Shown: one piece after another, positions 62,772 through 64,000 of the stretch
How positions within the stretch are numbered: position 1 is the first letter of the stretch
Layout of the letters: each line of letters starts with the position of its first letter
Assembly: GCF_028649395.1 (NCBI RefSeq)
Contig: NZ_JAQSUW010000014.1
Span: 62,001-126,000 of the forward strand
Length of the DNA: 64,000 bases
From: Pseudomonas sp. Gutcm_11s
Lineage (GTDB): Bacteria > Pseudomonadota > Gammaproteobacteria > Pseudomonadales > Pseudomonadaceae
Direction of reading: 5' to 3'
Translations under genes and position numbers: made by a program
The notes under the pieces: generated by a model
Seen by the model: the letters and a program-made list of their open reading frames with translations, nothing else
Databases searched by the model: none
Told to the model about the DNA's origin: nothing

Positions 62772-64000
62772 CTAGTATTCCTGGCGTTCCGCGCCGTGGC
62801 TGCGCTTGCCCACCCAACGCAGCAATACTCGTTCCAGATCGGCGCGTTTGAACGGCTTGGCCAGATAGTCGTTCATGCCGGCCTGCAGGCAGGCTTCGCG
62901 GTCGCCCTGCAGCGCGTTGGCGGTCAGCGCGATGATCGGCGTAGCGCATTGTGGCGCCAGTTCACGGATTTGTCGGGTTGCTTCGTAACCATCCATTACC
63001 GGTAGCCGGCAGTCCATCAGCACCGCGGCGAAGCGCTGGGCATCGAATGTCTGCACCGCCTGGGCACCGTCGCCCACCAGTGCCACGCGATAGCCGAGGC
63101 TGCGCAGCATGGCCTCTATGACGGTCTGGTTGACCGGGTTGTCCTCTACCAGCAGCACCTCCTGGTTCTCGCCGCCGAGGCTCTGCTGGTTCTCCTGGGC
63201 GTCGTCGGCGCTGCTGCGCGGGCTGAAGGGCAGGGGAATCTCCAGGGTGAACACCGAGCCGGCGCCTTCCTCGCTGCTGGCATGCAGAGTGCCACCCATG
63301 CGCTCGGCCAGGGTGCGGGCGATGGGCAGGCCCAGGCCGGTGCCACCGTAACGGCGGGAGATGGAGTTGTCGGCCTGCTGGAAGGCGTCGAACATGTGCT
63401 CCAGGCGCGGCGCCGCAATGCCGATGCCGCTGTCGCGTACCGAGCAGGTGAACCACAGCACCTCGTTGTCCAGCGGCTGCCAGTGGGTCTCGATACGGAT
63501 GCCACCTTCCTCGGTGAACTTCAGGGCGTTGCCCAGCAGGTTGACCAGGATCTGGCGGATACGGGTCGGGTCGCCCTGTACCTCGAAGTCTTCCAGGCCG
63601 GCCTGGTTCTCCAGGCGCAGATACAGGCCGCGCTGCTGGGCGCTGTGCTGGAACACCTGGATCGAGCCCTGCAGCAGCTCCAGCAGGCTGAAGGGAATGC
63701 GCTCCAGCTCCAGGGCACCGCGCTCGATGCGCGAGAAGTCGAGGATGTCGTTGATCACCTTGAGCAGGTGCTCGGTGGATTCGGTGGCCAGCGCCGTGTA
63801 TTCCTCCTGCTCCTGGGTCATCTCGGTGGTTTCCAGCAGCTGCAGCATGCCCAGCACGCCATTCATCGGCGTGCGCAGCTCGTGGCTCATCATCGCCAGG
63901 AAGTCGGACTTGGCGCGGTTGGCCTGTTCGGCCTCCTCGCGGGTCTGGATCAGCTGCTGCATGGCCTCGCGCTGCTCGCGCTCGGCTCGCTCCAGCTCGG
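62772..64000 (-). CDS. hybrid sensor histidine kinase/response regulator, 3' part
   Basis: The frame runs off the right edge; 396 residues are visible from an internal ATG at 63962. HisKA SHELRTPMNGVLGMLQLL, HATPase with NLLGNALKFTEEGG, DSGIGI and GGTGLGLP, then a C-terminal receiver with LMDCRLPVMDGYEATRQI. It lies upstream of fabA, as the comparable kinase does in P. aeruginosa. The sensor part is outside the window. Confidence 0.92.
   Translation of the reverse strand, partial: ELERAEREQREAMQQLIQTREEAEQANRAKSDFLAMMSHELRTPMNGVLGMLQLLETTEMTQEQEEYTALATESTEHLLKVINDILDFSRIERGALELERIPFSLLELLQGSIQVFQHSAQQRGLYLRLENQAGLEDFEVQGDPTRIRQILVNLLGNALKFTEEGGIRIETHWQPLDNEVLWFTCSVRDSGIGIAAPRLEHMFDAFQQADNSISRRYGGTGLGLPIARTLAERMGGTLHASSEEGAGSVFTLEIPLPFSPRSSADDAQENQQSLGGENQEVLLVEDNPVNQTVIEAMLRSLGYRVALVGDGAQAVQTFDAQRFAAVLMDCRLPVMDGYEATRQIRELAPQCATPIIALTANALQGDREACLQAGMNDYLAKPFKRADLERVLLRWVGKRSHGAERQEY

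Overview
The window is a Pseudomonas-type gamma-proteobacterial chromosome carrying one large genomic island. The core genes have a high-GC Pseudomonas look: pgsA followed by a tRNA-Gly/Cys/Leu cluster on the left, and htpG, chemotaxis transducers, fabA-fabB and a hybrid sensor kinase on the right. The species cannot be fixed from the sequence alone.

Layout. Positions 1-778 hold the 3' end of pgsA and three tRNA genes. From 754 to about 38482 lies an integrated element. A P4-type tyrosine recombinase sits beside tRNA-Leu(UAA), and an imperfect copy of the tRNA 3' end marks the right boundary. The backbone (941-12423) resembles P4-like satellite replicons. It has the integrase, AlpA-type regulators, an Ash/Icd-like ORF overlapping a C4-like antisense RNA with an attenuator, and a Toprim/DUF927 primase-helicase. 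It also carries a lone tail tape-measure gene, broken by an 8-bp tandem duplication. Clusters of an 8-bp iteron (GGTGTTCC) lie near both ends of the island. They would be only about 2.3 kb apart in the excised circle, which suggests a two-part replication origin.

Cargo (12.8-37.3 kb). First comes an arsenic locus: arsC-arsR-arsH-gap-arsJ on the minus strand, and a divergent arsR2-arsO-MFS unit. It contains no ArsB or Acr3 pump. Next are two giant convergent STAND-type NTPases, one with a C-terminal and one with an N-terminal PD-(D/E)xK nuclease signature. They are followed by an orphan AbrB-like protein, a Drt2-like defence reverse transcriptase with a structured upstream region, an IS-derived remnant and a zinc-ribbon/HNH-like protein. 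A perfect 34-bp inverted repeat then precedes a two-gene, Sec-exported Rhs system with a probable immunity gene. The right end holds the second iteron cluster, a G-tract/repeat region and integrase arm-type repeats.

From 38.5 kb to the end is core genome: a MAPEG protein, two small lipoproteins, paired hotdog thioesterases, htpG, an MHYT hybrid kinase with an HD-GYP regulator, a dienelactone hydrolase-like enzyme, OsmC/pirin, three chemoreceptors (two convergent paralogues), the fabA-fabB operon, and the 3' part of a hybrid sensor kinase.

Reading of the whole: a P4-like satellite or integrative island that carries stacked anti-phage and metal-resistance cargo. The most unusual points are the paired iteron clusters, the lone tape-measure gene, the two STAND NTPases of opposite domain order, and the Drt2-like locus.
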